From contig NZ_BAABRS010000001.1 in NCBI RefSeq assembly GCF_039545095.1, forward strand, positions 930,001-994,000: a stretch of 64,000 nucleotides of DNA, in the 5' to 3' direction. Positions 1 to 9,411 of this stretch are shown one piece after another (positions within the stretch are counted from its first letter, which is position 1; each line of letters opens with the position of its first letter). The stretch is from Fodinibius salicampi. GTDB lineage: Bacteria; Bacteroidota; Rhodothermia; Balneolales; Balneolaceae. The translations under genes were made by a program, and so were the position numbers. Under the pieces are notes generated by a model that had not been told where the DNA came from, made no database searches, and saw nothing but the letters and a program-made list of their open reading frames with translations.

Positions 1-568
1 TACCGCCCAGGTGAGCAAAATGCGCAACGCCCGAATTGGACCTCGTTAATCCGCTGATGAGCTCAATGGCCCCAAAGCCCGCTACAAAATACTTTGCTTT
101 TATCGGGATGGGCGGAAACAGCAACATAATGGGCCGGTCCGGAAACATCATCCCGAAAGCCAGCAAGATACCGTACACCGCCCCGGAGGCTCCCAGCGTG
201 GGCACGCCTCCAGGACCTACGATCATGTGCAGGATGGCAGCGCCAATACCGGTCAAAAAGTAATAAATCGTAAATCGCTGAGTACCCCAGAAGTTTTCAA
301 TGGCCTGACCAAACATCCAGAGTGCAAAGAGGTTAAAGAAAATGTGTCCCAGTCCCGCATGCAGAAACATATAGCTGACCAGCTGCCAAAAGCCAAAACG
401 GCCCGACTCCAGCGGCCAGAGCGCGCCATATTCAAACAGCATCTGGCCGATGATCGGGGTATTCAGACCCACAAAAGCCAGTCCGTTTATGATAAGCAAA
501 TGCTTAACTGCCGGGGGGAAAATGGAAAATTGCGTACTCGGTTGATAGTTCGAAGACTGATAATTCAA
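1..568 (-). CDS. Rhomboid family intramembrane serine protease (N-terminal part, cut by window edge)
   Basis: The reverse strand encodes 189 residues before the window ends. It is a polytopic membrane protein that cleaves membrane substrates within the lipid bilayer. Seen: the H-x-x-x-N pair in TM2 (H75, N79 in LGHIFFN), the catalytic serine motif GASGAVYG (S128), and the catalytic histidine in HFAHLGG (H186) at the very end. All the active-site residues are therefore present and only the last part of the protein is missing. The start is taken as TTG at 568 because no ATG or GTG precedes it in this frame after the last stop. An ATG at 600 opens a different frame that stops after 11 codons. 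The gene has no close upstream neighbour, so it probably has its own promoter. Confidence 0.85.
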   Translation of the reverse strand, partial: MNYQSSNYQPSTQFSIFPPAVKHLLIINGLAFVGLNTPIIGQMLFEYGALWPLESGRFGFWQLVSYMFLHAGLGHIFFNLFALWMFGQAIENFWGTQRFTIYYFLTGIGAAILHMIVGPGGVPTLGASGAVYGILLAFGMMFPDRPIMLLFPPIPIKAKYFVAGFGAIELISGLTRSNSGVAHFAHLGG

Positions 569-1160
569 GAATAATAGCGTTTGTTGGTATTTTCTTTCAT
601 CGGAATATACAGTTCCTGACGTTCAAATCGAACTGTTTCAAAAAGGGAATCATTCCCTCCTTTTGAGTATATACGCAGACAGGACTCAAATGTTTTGCTG
701 TTATACCTTTTCACTGATAGGGACACAATGAATTATTATATCCTTTTACTTTTTAATTTTATATATCGCCAATTGAAGCTTACCTGATTTCAAACGGGAT
801 TTCAAAAAGCTTTATCATATTTCTCCTGGAAAATGGGTTACAAATAGACGGCTAAAAATAGCCGCGGTGGTGCAGACCGGAAATAAATCATTAGTAAGGT
901 GGCCTTAGATTGTGGATTTAAAAATTTTTCGTAGCTCACTTCCTGCAGGGAGTTCAAGGTAAAATTCAGCCTCTCCTTACCGTTATCAGAAAAACTGGAC
1001 CAATAAGTAAAGTTTCTGAGCTTTGGGAAAAGCCTGAAGCTCAGCAAACCATTATTTTAGGTCTATCAGTAAAATAAATTGGTACTTATTGGGAAATAGA
1101 AGTTTGATTTTCGATTATTTTTTCTAATTTGAATTACTACTTGCAAAAATTTCTGTTCTT
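569..1160. other. Intergenic region between divergent genes
   Basis: About 590 bases between the rhomboid gene (minus) and the first AraC-type regulator (plus). It becomes AT-rich towards the regulator. I see no convincing gene. A 69-codon reverse reading frame at 838-1047 has no recognisable protein features. It presumably holds the two divergent promoters. Confidence 0.5.
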
Positions 1161-2264
1161 ATGCCTTTATTCATGGATTACCATCTCGTTTCCGACATCG
1201 ACATCGATGCGGTAAAAGAGGGCCATTTGGCTGATAAATCCATACAGGAAAAATACGGCGTCAAGTATATTCAATTTTGGGTAAACCAGGAAGCCGGAAC
1301 GATATTCTGCCTGATCGAGGCCCCTGATAAAGAATCCTGTGAACTGGTTCACCAAGAAGCCCATGGGAATATTGCTTGCCAGATTGTACAGGTCGAAAGC
1401 GGTTTTTATAAACTATTTATGGGTGAACCCCATCAGCTCGATGACGGGATTGTAGTTGGGAAAGACGGCGACTTAGACAAAGCCTACCGGTTTGTGCTTG
1501 CAATTCATATTCTGGGAATCACAAGTGCTGTAGATTCGGATGATTTGAGCCAGCTGATTCTGCCCGGTAAACCTAAAACACTGATTCAGAGAATCATCCC
1601 ATCGTACGATGGACGAGAGGTTAAAAACGGTGATTATGATGGAATACTTTGCGTCTTTTCAAAAGCCGAAGAAGCGATGGGCTGTGCTATTGAAATTCAA
1701 CAAGAGTTTTTAAAACGGATAATGAACCCGGAAGACGAATCCTGGAATATCACATTCAAGATAGGGATAGGTGGTGGACAGCCTGTGACAATGGGCGAAC
1801 ATTTTTTTGAAAAAACGATCCGGCTTGCCCAACGGCTCAGCTTAGTTGCCGGCGACGGGGAGATTATAGCATCGAATATGGTTAGAAAATTGAGTGAAAT
1901 AGAAGAGAAACATAAAGGTCCGTCATCATTAAAAGCGATACAGTCCGCTGAGGAAGAGTTTCTGGAACAACTATTTGACATCACGGAGAAAAATCTCTCC
2001 AATGATGCATTTAATGTTGAACAACTTTGCCGTGACATCGGTATCAGCCGGTCGCAGCTGTACCGGAAAGTCAAAGCCATAACCGGAAGTTCGCCGGTCG
2101 TGTTTATTCGCGATATACGCTTGAACAAGGCCCTCTCACTGATCAAAGAAAACAAATACAACCTTTCCGAAATTGCATTGGAAATTGGATATAACAATCC
2201 CTCCTACTTTTCAAAATGTTTCCGGGATAAGTATGGTGTAAAAGCGTCAAATGTAGCTGTATAG
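1161..2264 (+). CDS. DUF4242 / cyclase-like / AraC HTH three-domain transcriptional regulator (copy 1)
   Basis: The 367 residues read as three parts. Residues 1-90 (MPLFMDYH..., FWVNQEAGTIFCLIEAPD) resemble DUF4242, the SCO4226-like nickel-binding fold. Residues about 108-245 follow the pattern of a class III nucleotide-cyclase homology domain (YDGILCVFSKAEEA, FKIGIGGGQPV, ARL-like RLAQRLSLVAGDGEI). They lack the usual metal-binding FTDI/DxxG start, so this domain is probably a sensor and not a working cyclase. Residues about 268-362 are an AraC-family double helix-turn-helix (GISRSQLYRKVK, LSEIALEIGYNNPSYFSKCFRDKYG). It is followed 107 bases later by a paralogue of the same architecture. The start is the ATG at 1161 with no clear ribosome site, as is common in this phylum. 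The target genes are inferred to be local. Confidence 0.75.
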   Translation: MPLFMDYHLVSDIDIDAVKEGHLADKSIQEKYGVKYIQFWVNQEAGTIFCLIEAPDKESCELVHQEAHGNIACQIVQVESGFYKLFMGEPHQLDDGIVVGKDGDLDKAYRFVLAIHILGITSAVDSDDLSQLILPGKPKTLIQRIIPSYDGREVKNGDYDGILCVFSKAEEAMGCAIEIQQEFLKRIMNPEDESWNITFKIGIGGGQPVTMGEHFFEKTIRLAQRLSLVAGDGEIIASNMVRKLSEIEEKHKGPSSLKAIQSAEEEFLEQLFDITEKNLSNDAFNVEQLCRDIGISRSQLYRKVKAITGSSPVVFIRDIRLNKALSLIKENKYNLSEIALEIGYNNPSYFSKCFRDKYGVKASNVAV

Positions 2265-2371
2265 TTTTGTGATCTGTATTCTGTAGAATTTCATAGAGAC
2301 TTCAGAAGTATTAGTACATAACCTGAATTAGAGAGTTAGATTAATTATCTACTCCCTTAACAATTACTACT

Positions 2372-3484
2372 ATGCCTTTATACATGGATTGTCATGATAC
2401 TCCGGGAATTAAAATTGAGGAAGCCGAAAAAGCTCATTTAAAAGATTTGGCCGTTCAGGAAAAGTATGATGTGAAGTACATATCCTATTGGGTAAATGAA
2501 GACAGCGGTAAAGTTTTTTGTTTGATGAAGGCCCCCAACAAAGAAGCCATTCATAAGACACATCTTTTAGCAAATGGCATAGAAACGTGCAATATTGTGG
2601 AAGTGGAGGGAGGGCTTTACTCAGCCTTTATGGGGAAAGACTTAACGGACAGAGACGATTTAGTTGTAGATGAAAACGGAACTCCAGATGGCGGATATCG
2701 ATTTATCATGAATCTGGATATCATTGCCGTCACCCGGCTGACTGACTTTATCGATTTTGATGAGCTAAAACTACCCCAGAAACCACTTGAAGCTGCAGAA
2801 CGATTCATTTTAAAAAACAATGGTAACGTTGTAAACCAATTGTCTTACGATCGAGTCATTGCTGTTTTTAAAACACCGGAAAGCTGCCTGCTATGTGCCA
2901 AAGAGATCCAGGAGGAATTTCTCTCCCATCAATTTCATTACACTTCAAATGAGTGGAATTTTAAATTCACAATGGGCTTGTGTATCGGAGAACCGGTATC
3001 AAAAACGGATGACCAGATTTTCCAAAAGGCATTAAATAAAAGTATGTGGTATTGCAAAATTGCAGAAAATGGAAAGATTGCACTGCCCATTGAGTTCCAG
3101 GAGATAAGCGTTTTATGCAAAACAGAAATGGACGAACCCGGTATTAGCATTATCGACAAATCCGACCAGGTATTTATTCAGCGGTTATTTGATCACATCA
3201 ACTTGAATATTTCTAACGTTGATTATACCATTGACAAATTAAGTAAAGAGATGCGATTGAGCCGGGCTCAATTGTATCGGAAATTAAATTCCATGTCTAA
3301 CACCTCTCCGGTTCAATTTGTCAGGGACATCAGGCTTAGATTCGCACTGAACCTGATCAAAGAGAGAAAGTTATCAATCTCGGAAATAGCCTATGAGTTG
3401 GGGTTCTCCAATCCATCCTATTTTGCCAAATGCTTCAAAGAAAAGTATGGTATCTCTCCCTCCAAAATAAAAGTTGAAGTGTAG
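2372..3484 (+). CDS. DUF4242 / cyclase-like / AraC HTH three-domain transcriptional regulator (copy 2)
   Basis: A 370-residue paralogue of the preceding gene, alike along its whole length: the same MPLYMDCH start and DUF4242 region (YISYWVNEDSGKVFCLMKAPN), a middle cyclase-like region (YDRVIAVFKTPESCLLCAKEIQEEF, FTMGLCIGEPV), and a C-terminal AraC HTH (RLSRAQLYRKLNSM, ISEIAYELGFSNPSYFAKCFKEKYG). The middle domain is more eroded than in copy 1, having lost the RLAQRL helix signature. The HTH is better conserved than the sensor parts, which suggests that the two copies see different ligands but bind related DNA. Downstream lie three GCAACAAAT repeats (3548-3597) and secreted-protein genes, the likeliest regulated unit. 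The function is inferred from domains only. Confidence 0.75.
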   Translation: MPLYMDCHDTPGIKIEEAEKAHLKDLAVQEKYDVKYISYWVNEDSGKVFCLMKAPNKEAIHKTHLLANGIETCNIVEVEGGLYSAFMGKDLTDRDDLVVDENGTPDGGYRFIMNLDIIAVTRLTDFIDFDELKLPQKPLEAAERFILKNNGNVVNQLSYDRVIAVFKTPESCLLCAKEIQEEFLSHQFHYTSNEWNFKFTMGLCIGEPVSKTDDQIFQKALNKSMWYCKIAENGKIALPIEFQEISVLCKTEMDEPGISIIDKSDQVFIQRLFDHINLNISNVDYTIDKLSKEMRLSRAQLYRKLNSMSNTSPVQFVRDIRLRFALNLIKERKLSISEIAYELGFSNPSYFAKCFKEKYGISPSKIKVEV

Positions 3485-3547
3485 CCACTGATAGAAAATA
3501 TAAATCAAGAAATCTCCAATAGTGACTTGAGATTCTTTTCGGCCGGT

Positions 3548-3597
3548 GCAACAAATGTTGCATTTTTTGCAACAAATGAGGTGGAAGAGCAACAAAT
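3548..3597. promoter_or_regulatory. Three GCAACAAAT direct repeats, candidate AraC-type binding sites
   Basis: The nonamer GCAACAAAT occurs at 3548-3556, 3569-3577 and 3589-3597, so the copies start 21 and 20 bases apart, about two helical turns. The first copy is also the left half of an inverted repeat (TGCAAC aaat GTTGCA, 3547-3562). The array lies between an AraC-type regulator gene and a secreted-protein gene, ending about 55 bases before the latter's start. Spacing of about 21 bp between half-sites is typical of AraC-family proteins. The assignment to the two upstream regulators is inferred. Confidence 0.5.
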
Positions 3598-3652
3598 ACG
3601 GCTGTATATATAAACTGACATTAATATTTAACCTTAAAAAAAGGTGACTATT

Positions 3653-4150
3653 ATGAACAGTTTATATAAAATTTCTCTGATCTGTACCCTCCTCCTCTCT
3701 TGGGCATCCACAGCGTGTCAGGCTCAATCTGAAGATGGTATTATGACCGAATACCCGGAAGAAAAAGCCGAAATTTTACAAACGTGGAATGAAATTATTG
3801 AAAGCGTGAAGAACGGTGATATAGACAAATTAATCTCTTTCCATGCCTATGGACCCAAGTTCACTGAATTTAAACAAGGGGCTCCAAGAAACGGAGGTGA
3901 GGAAAATGAAGCCTTTGAACGAGGAGTGTTTGGAAGCGTTAAGGAAGCGTTAAAAATGGACGCAAATGATATGAAGATTGCCGTCTATTACGGGAATGTA
4001 GCCGTGGTGACCTTTCATTCAGATTTTCATTTGCAGTTTGAAGAAGAGATGGCCGTTGTGAATGATCAGATCAGCCTTGTATTTGTCAAAAATAATCAGG
4101 GAGAATGGAAAATAGTGCACGAACATCATTCACCTCTTACTCAATCATAG
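3653..4150 (+). CDS. Secreted or lipid-anchored SnoaL/NTF2-like protein
   Basis: A 165-residue protein with an N-terminal signal sequence (MNSLYKISLICTLLLSWAS) ending in STAC-QAQ. The cysteine could be a lipobox cysteine, but ordinary signal cleavage after CQAQ is equally possible. The remainder has the SnoaL-like/NTF2-like pattern: an early helix (ILQTWNEIIESVKNGDIDKLISFHAYG), a strand with VAVVTFHSDFHLQF, and a final strand NNQGEWKIVHEHHSPL. Such folds are small ligand-binding or isomerase scaffolds, and no specific reaction can be assigned. The ATG at 3653 is chosen over GTG at 3644 because AAGGTGA at 3641 is then a well-placed ribosome site and the signal sequence starts there. It sits just downstream of the repeat array. 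Confidence 0.6.
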   Translation: MNSLYKISLICTLLLSWASTACQAQSEDGIMTEYPEEKAEILQTWNEIIESVKNGDIDKLISFHAYGPKFTEFKQGAPRNGGEENEAFERGVFGSVKEALKMDANDMKIAVYYGNVAVVTFHSDFHLQFEEEMAVVNDQISLVFVKNNQGEWKIVHEHHSPLTQS

Positions 4151-4274
4151 AAAGAGATCAGTTCTACTTTACACATAGGTAAGTATACAGGTATCAATAG
4201 TAAGCATTAGCACTCTTTGTATGTGAAACACAGGTACCTGCTCTACAAACAATAAAAATAGCAAGGGGAGACAC

Positions 4275-5660
4275 ATGATTAATATTGAAGAATTACAATC
4301 AACATTTAGAGGTCGTTTAATTCAGCCAAACGATTCTGATTATGATGAAGAACGACAGGTCTGGAATGGATATATCGATAAACATCCCGCCCTGATCGCA
4401 AAATGCTCCGGCATGGCAGATGTGATCGATGCGGTAAACTTTGCACGAAAAAACGATATCGAAGTGTCCGTGCGTGGCGGCGGACATAATGTAGCCGGCT
4501 CCGCACTTTGTGATGACGGGATGGTGATTGATCTGTCTGAAATGCGCGGAATCCATGTCGACGCATCTCAGAAACTAGCCCGGGTGCAGGGCGGTGCAAC
4601 CTGGGGAGATCTGGACCGGGAAACACAGGTATTTGGATTAGCCGCTCCCGGTGGCGTGGTATCTACAACCGGAGTCGCCGGCCTGACCCTGGGAGGAGGA
4701 TTGGGATGGATGCGAAAAAAACACGGACTAAGCTGTGATAATCTTCAATCTGTGGAGATTGTAACGGCCGATGGAGAACTACTTACGGCCAGCGATACCG
4801 AAAACCCGGACCTCTTCTGGGCACTTCGCGGCGGAGGCGGAAACTTTGGGATTGTTACGTCCTTTGTATTTCATCTTCATGAAGTTGGCCCCACTGTGAT
4901 GATGTGTGCCGTCATGTACCCGGTTGAAATTGCCAAGACCGTGCTCTCTACATGGAAAGATTTTATGATAGCCTCGCCCGATGAAATTAGCTCGCAGCTA
5001 CTGTTTTGGGCACTGCCAGATACCGACGATTTCCCCGATGAAGCAAGAGGAAAACATGTCATTGCCATTACAGCCATGTATGTGGGTGATCCGGATGAAG
5101 GTGAAAAGGCCTTCCGGGAGTTACGGGAAATCAACACACCTGTTTTAGATTTGAGTGGAAAGATCCCCTATTCGGTGGCTCAAACCATGTTCGATCCCTT
5201 CTTCCCCAAAAATGAACGGCACTACTATTTCAAATCCCAGGATCTGGCATCTCTGAACCAGGAAACAATGGACGCTCTTATTGAAGGCGCCAAAAACAGG
5301 CCGGTACCGTCGATGCTGCTTGCCATTTGGCATTACGGAGGAGAGATGAATCGAATCGCCAGTACCGATACAGCGTTTGGAAGCCGAAATACAACATTTC
5401 TGATGAGTGTTGACTCCGTTTGGGATGACCCGGCTGATTCCGAAAAAGTCATTTCATGGTCTCGAAACTTTCTGGATCAAATGAAACAGTTTTCCGGTGA
5501 CGGGATGTATGTGAATTTTTCCGGATTTGGTGAAGAAGGAGAAGACCTGGTTCAGAAAGCTTATGGAGATAACTATGAGCGGTTAACTAAAATTAAAACT
5601 GAGTACGATCCTGATAATTTCTTCCATCTAAATCAAAACATCAAACCCGTTTCTGAATAA
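4275..5660 (+). CDS. FAD-linked oxidase of the BBE (berberine-bridge-enzyme-like) family
   Basis: 461 residues with an N-terminal PCMH-type FAD-binding domain (about 35-205) and the C-terminal BBE segment (FGEEGEDLVQKAYGDNYERLTKIKTEYDPDNFFHLNQNI). H71 in RGGGHNVAG and C154 in HGLSCDNL are at the two positions used for bicovalent flavin attachment in this family, so the enzyme is probably a high-potential oxidase of sugars, alcohols or similar substrates, reducing O2 to H2O2. The substrate cannot be read from the sequence. There is no signal peptide, so it should be cytoplasmic. A strong ribosome site (AGGGGAGA) precedes the ATG at 4275. It lies 124 bases after the SnoaL-like gene and may share its control. 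Confidence 0.85.
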   Translation: MINIEELQSTFRGRLIQPNDSDYDEERQVWNGYIDKHPALIAKCSGMADVIDAVNFARKNDIEVSVRGGGHNVAGSALCDDGMVIDLSEMRGIHVDASQKLARVQGGATWGDLDRETQVFGLAAPGGVVSTTGVAGLTLGGGLGWMRKKHGLSCDNLQSVEIVTADGELLTASDTENPDLFWALRGGGGNFGIVTSFVFHLHEVGPTVMMCAVMYPVEIAKTVLSTWKDFMIASPDEISSQLLFWALPDTDDFPDEARGKHVIAITAMYVGDPDEGEKAFRELREINTPVLDLSGKIPYSVAQTMFDPFFPKNERHYYFKSQDLASLNQETMDALIEGAKNRPVPSMLLAIWHYGGEMNRIASTDTAFGSRNTTFLMSVDSVWDDPADSEKVISWSRNFLDQMKQFSGDGMYVNFSGFGEEGEDLVQKAYGDNYERLTKIKTEYDPDNFFHLNQNIKPVSE

Positions 5661-5805
5661 CTAAATTAAGTAATCCGTTTTTATAACGGTTGCCATCAAC
5701 TGATACTAGTAATTGGTTGAACAAACCAATTCAGAAAATACCCATAGTTTTCCACTAAATGTTAATTCTTGCCATAAATATGACGCAGGTACAATTCTCC
5801 CAGAT

Positions 5806-8247
5806 ATGAGACAGCAAATTATACCCAAATATTTGATCTATTTATTTTTAGTAGGGTTCCTAACACCTGAAGTAGTAGCACAAGTCCAGGTTAATGGGAC
5901 CGTAGTTGCTGCCGATGGATTGCCGCTGCCATCAGTAAATGTAATGATCCTGAATGAAACCGATTCTGCATTAGTAAAAGGGGCCGTAACAGACGATATC
6001 GGGATTTACCGGATGGCCGGAATACAGCCCGGAAATTACATCCTTTCCATCTCAATGGTTGGTTTTCGAACCCACGAGGAAGCTATTTCTATTTATGAGC
6101 CTGGAGACGAAAACTTCAGTATTGATAAAATAACTTTAGATGAATCAATCGAACAGCTTGGAGAAGTAGTTACCACGGCACGGCGGCCCCTGTATGAGCA
6201 AGAAATCGACAGATTGGTCGTGAACGTTCAGCGGAGCGTTACATCCTCCGGCAGCACTGCTCTGGAAGTACTGGAAAAATCACCTGGTGTACAGGTAAAC
6301 CGTCAGAGTAATGATATATCCCTAACCGGGAAATCTGGAGTTATAGTGATGATTAATGACAAAAATGTACGATTACCACTGGAATCGGTTATTACCATGT
6401 TAAATGGAATGAGTGCAGCCAACATAGAGAAGATTGAATTAATAACTACTCCACCCGCTAAATATGAAGCCGAAGGAAATGCCGGCATTATCAATATCCA
6501 GATGAAAGAATATTCTGACTTGGGTTATACCGGTTCTTTCGGTACAAATATTGGATATAGCAGTGCTGAAACACTTGGAGGAAACTTCGCATTTAGTCGC
6601 AGGAAAAATAAATTAGCATTCCTTCTTAATTACTCCATCAATTACAATAATTCTGAAGAATCCATGTTTAGTGAAAGGTTCTTCACAGAGGATGGTTTTA
6701 CCCAGACAATCCGCAGTGAAAATTTCAGAGACCCAATCACGACTGTGCAGAATATTTCAATGGGTTTTGAATATGCTTTGACGGAAAAAACAGATACAGA
6801 GCTTTTATTGACTGGCTTCCAAAGAAAATGGGATACCTCAGATGTTTCAGAAAGCCTGGATCACTCCAGCCCAAACTCCCTACTCATCATGGAGCAAAGT
6901 ATAAATGAAAAAAACTTATGGAGGAATGGAATTATAAATTTTGGCATAGACCATGTATTTAGCGAAGATAGAACACTGAATTTTGACCTGGATTACCTGT
7001 ACTATAAAAATAGCAACCCTTCCAGTTACCGGCTTGATGTAGTTACAGGGGATGTTTCTCCAAATAATGCCGATGCCATCAATGTGGAAAAAGAAACTCC
7101 AATCAACATATGGGTTTCTAAACTGGATTATCAGCACGAAGTTTCTTCCAAAATAACGTTTGAAACCGGGTTGAAGAGCACATACTCAGATTTCGTCAAC
7201 GACGTACATGTTAGCGACCGAGTAAATGGTAATTTTATAGTCAATAATTCTTTTACAAACGAGGCCGACCTGGAAGAGTTTATCGGGGCTATTTACCTTT
7301 CTTCGAGTATTAGTCCTTCTGATAAATTCCAGATAAATGCCGGGATTCGCTATGAACATATAAGCCGAAATTTAAACTCAGTTACTGAAGGGAGTATAGT
7401 TGACCGAAAAACAGGTCGATTATTCCCAAGTTTGTTTATCCAAAAAAGTATAAAAAATGATCATAAAGTAAATCTATCGTACAGCCGAAGAACTACGCGA
7501 CCAACGTTCTGGGATCTTGCACCATTTGTATTCTTCATTGACCCAAAAACCTTTCTGTCGGGCAATTCAAATTTAAAATCTGCAATCAGTGATGGGTTTA
7601 GTTTAGGGTATTCCAGAAAAAGTTTCCTGGCCACTCTCGCTTATACGCATAGCAGTGATGAAATAGCAAGGTGGCAACCAAGCTTTGATACTGAGACCAA
7701 TAATCAAATATATAGCACGCAGAATTTAGAATTTTTAGATACCTATTCACTCACATCAAGCTTTCCCCTGGAACCGCTTGCTTGGTGGAGTCTGCGTATC
7801 AGTGCTACCGGCAGATATCAATTTTATCGCTCGGCACACTTGGAAGACAACTTCTCGGGAGAAGCAGCCGGATTCAATTCAAATGTCGTAAACACGCTTG
7901 ATTTACCGAAAGACTTTTCTTTTGAGGTATCCGGATTTTATCAGTCAAAATCAGTTTGGGGCATTGCAAGATCCAGACCACAGGGATCATTAAATCTTGG
8001 TCTGCAAAAGAAAATAGGAAACGGGCAGGGTACATTGAGATTAACAGCCACAGATATTTTAAATACAAATATTTTACAAGCTAATAATAATATCGAGAGT
8101 GCTAATATTAATTCTTTTTGGCGCTATAACTTTGATGCTAGGTCAGTTACAGTTTCTTTCACATGGAACTTTGGCAGTAACGAATTTGAAAAAATTGAGG
8201 TAAGCTCTGGGTCTGAGGAAGAGCAAAATAGAGTTGGAATCAATTAA
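5806..8247 (+). CDS. TonB-dependent receptor-like outer-membrane beta-barrel protein
   Basis: 813 residues from the ATG at 5806. A signal peptide (IYLFLVGFLTPEVVAQ) comes first, then a carboxypeptidase-regulatory-like beta-sandwich (VNGTVVAADGLPLPSVNVMI ... VTDDIGIYRMAGIQPGNYIL), a plug-type domain (LEVLEKSPGVQVN, GKSGVIVMINDKN, IEKIELITTPPAKYEAEGNAGIINI), and an outer-membrane beta-barrel of the OMP_b-brl_3 type up to the end (SVTVSFTWNFGSNE). The frame is open upstream to a TTG at 5713, but that extension precedes the signal peptide and is unlikely to be translated. The likely role is uptake or sensing of a ligand at the outer membrane, perhaps for the neighbouring oxidase; this link is only positional. 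No SusD-like partner is next to it. Confidence 0.85.
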   Translation: MRQQIIPKYLIYLFLVGFLTPEVVAQVQVNGTVVAADGLPLPSVNVMILNETDSALVKGAVTDDIGIYRMAGIQPGNYILSISMVGFRTHEEAISIYEPGDENFSIDKITLDESIEQLGEVVTTARRPLYEQEIDRLVVNVQRSVTSSGSTALEVLEKSPGVQVNRQSNDISLTGKSGVIVMINDKNVRLPLESVITMLNGMSAANIEKIELITTPPAKYEAEGNAGIINIQMKEYSDLGYTGSFGTNIGYSSAETLGGNFAFSRRKNKLAFLLNYSINYNNSEESMFSERFFTEDGFTQTIRSENFRDPITTVQNISMGFEYALTEKTDTELLLTGFQRKWDTSDVSESLDHSSPNSLLIMEQSINEKNLWRNGIINFGIDHVFSEDRTLNFDLDYLYYKNSNPSSYRLDVVTGDVSPNNADAINVEKETPINIWVSKLDYQHEVSSKITFETGLKSTYSDFVNDVHVSDRVNGNFIVNNSFTNEADLEEFIGAIYLSSSISPSDKFQINAGIRYEHISRNLNSVTEGSIVDRKTGRLFPSLFIQKSIKNDHKVNLSYSRRTTRPTFWDLAPFVFFIDPKTFLSGNSNLKSAISDGFSLGYSRKSFLATLAYTHSSDEIARWQPSFDTETNNQIYSTQNLEFLDTYSLTSSFPLEPLAWWSLRISATGRYQFYRSAHLEDNFSGEAAGFNSNVVNTLDLPKDFSFEVSGFYQSKSVWGIARSRPQGSLNLGLQKKIGNGQGTLRLTATDILNTNILQANNNIESANINSFWRYNFDARSVTVSFTWNFGSNEFEKIEVSSGSEEEQNRVGIN

Positions 8248-8529
8248 TAGAATAATCCACTCAAAATTACAATTTCTAGAGAGGTGTATTTATTTATGAA
8301 GTAACTACTTATTATATGTCTTTATTTCAAACCTATCGCTGGCGATCGGCTCGGTGATTTATCCCGGATTTCATAGCCGAACACGCCTCTCTCCTCCTGC
8401 CACTATTGGTTTTGAGCCCCTTCTTTCGTTAATTGCTAATTCAACGCTAATCACTGTGCCGATTATATGCCAGATCGTTATTTATAATACATTCGTTTAT
8501 CTTACCTTATACACTTAAACTTCCATCCC

Positions 8530-9330
8530 ATGGGCAAATCAAATAGAGCGCACCTGTATACCGAAAAAGAGATCGGGGCATTAATCAAGCGGGCCACCGA
8601 AATCCAGGAAAAAGCCCATGAATCCTTTCCCCAGGGGTTATCACTGCAAGAGATCAAAGACATCGCCCGAGAAATTGGTATCGACCCCAAACATATTCGA
8701 TCGGCCGCTTCTGAACTTGAGCATCAAATGGCAACAGAGCAACGATCCAACTTCTTAGGAGCCCCCTTTCTGATCGAACAAAAGCGGGCTATCCGAGGTG
8801 AGATTAGTGCTGAGGAGTGGGAAGACCTGGTCCGCCAGATACGTCGCATGACCGGCAGCTCCGGCCGAACGACGACAGTGGGTCAAACTCGGCAATGGCA
8901 CCGAAGTGTCAAGGATATGAGTACTACCTTAGAGGAAACCCATCTGCAGGTAGTCTCGCAAAAAAACCAGTCCATTATCGAAATCCGCAAACATTTCCAG
9001 GGAGGTGCATATATAACTTACTTGATGGGACTGATTATTTCGGGAACGCTGGCTGGCATATTACTGGACGGCAACGGTTATACTAACCTTGTGAATACCG
9101 GTGTTGTCTTAACCAGCATGAGCGGTGGATTTGCTGCTGCACGCCTTGCAATAATATCGTGGACAGGACGCCAACGCAGGAAGATGCACGGCCTGATGAA
9201 TTGGATTCAGGATCAGGTTGCCGGTTCCGGAGTTACGGAAGACATCGAGAAACAGGAAATTGATATCCCGGGATCTGAAATAAATACAGATCAGAAAGAT
9301 ATGAAAAGAGGACGAAGATCCTCCGTATGA
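8530..9330 (+). CDS. Uncharacterised membrane protein with an N-terminal helical domain
   Basis: 266 residues. The first 70 (YTEKEIGALIKRATEIQEK, then GLSLQEIKDIAREIGIDPKHIRSAASELEHQ) match a recurrent helical module of uncharacterised bacterial membrane proteins that begins with a residue run like EIGALIKRA and a short helix-turn-helix-like stretch. A beta-rich middle part follows, then two hydrophobic segments near residues 160-180 and 187-207 (AYITYLMGLIISGTLAGILL, VVLTSMSGGFAAARLAIISW). The tail is charged and ends in KRGRRSSV. I cannot assign a function. The gene is richer in G and C than its flanks, like the next gene, and 81 bases separate the two, so they may be a unit. Confidence 0.6.
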   Translation: MGKSNRAHLYTEKEIGALIKRATEIQEKAHESFPQGLSLQEIKDIAREIGIDPKHIRSAASELEHQMATEQRSNFLGAPFLIEQKRAIRGEISAEEWEDLVRQIRRMTGSSGRTTTVGQTRQWHRSVKDMSTTLEETHLQVVSQKNQSIIEIRKHFQGGAYITYLMGLIISGTLAGILLDGNGYTNLVNTGVVLTSMSGGFAAARLAIISWTGRQRRKMHGLMNWIQDQVAGSGVTEDIEKQEIDIPGSEINTDQKDMKRGRRSSV

Positions 9331-9411
9331 TTTATATAAAACCGACTCTCAAAACTTTCTTCAAAAAGGAAAAATGACTTCATATCCACTAATAATTGAA
9401 AGGAGAATGTT

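Noticed and set aside
227-574. A plus-strand reading frame at the window start
   Set aside because: It is antisense to the rhomboid gene, whose reverse-strand frame has all family motifs.
838-1047. A 69-codon reverse reading frame as a gene
   Set aside because: No signal, domain or likely ribosome site, and its composition is like non-coding sequence.
8817-9086. An 89-codon frame inside the uncharacterised membrane-protein gene
   Set aside because: It is in a shifted frame within a longer, coherent protein and lacks its own ribosome site.
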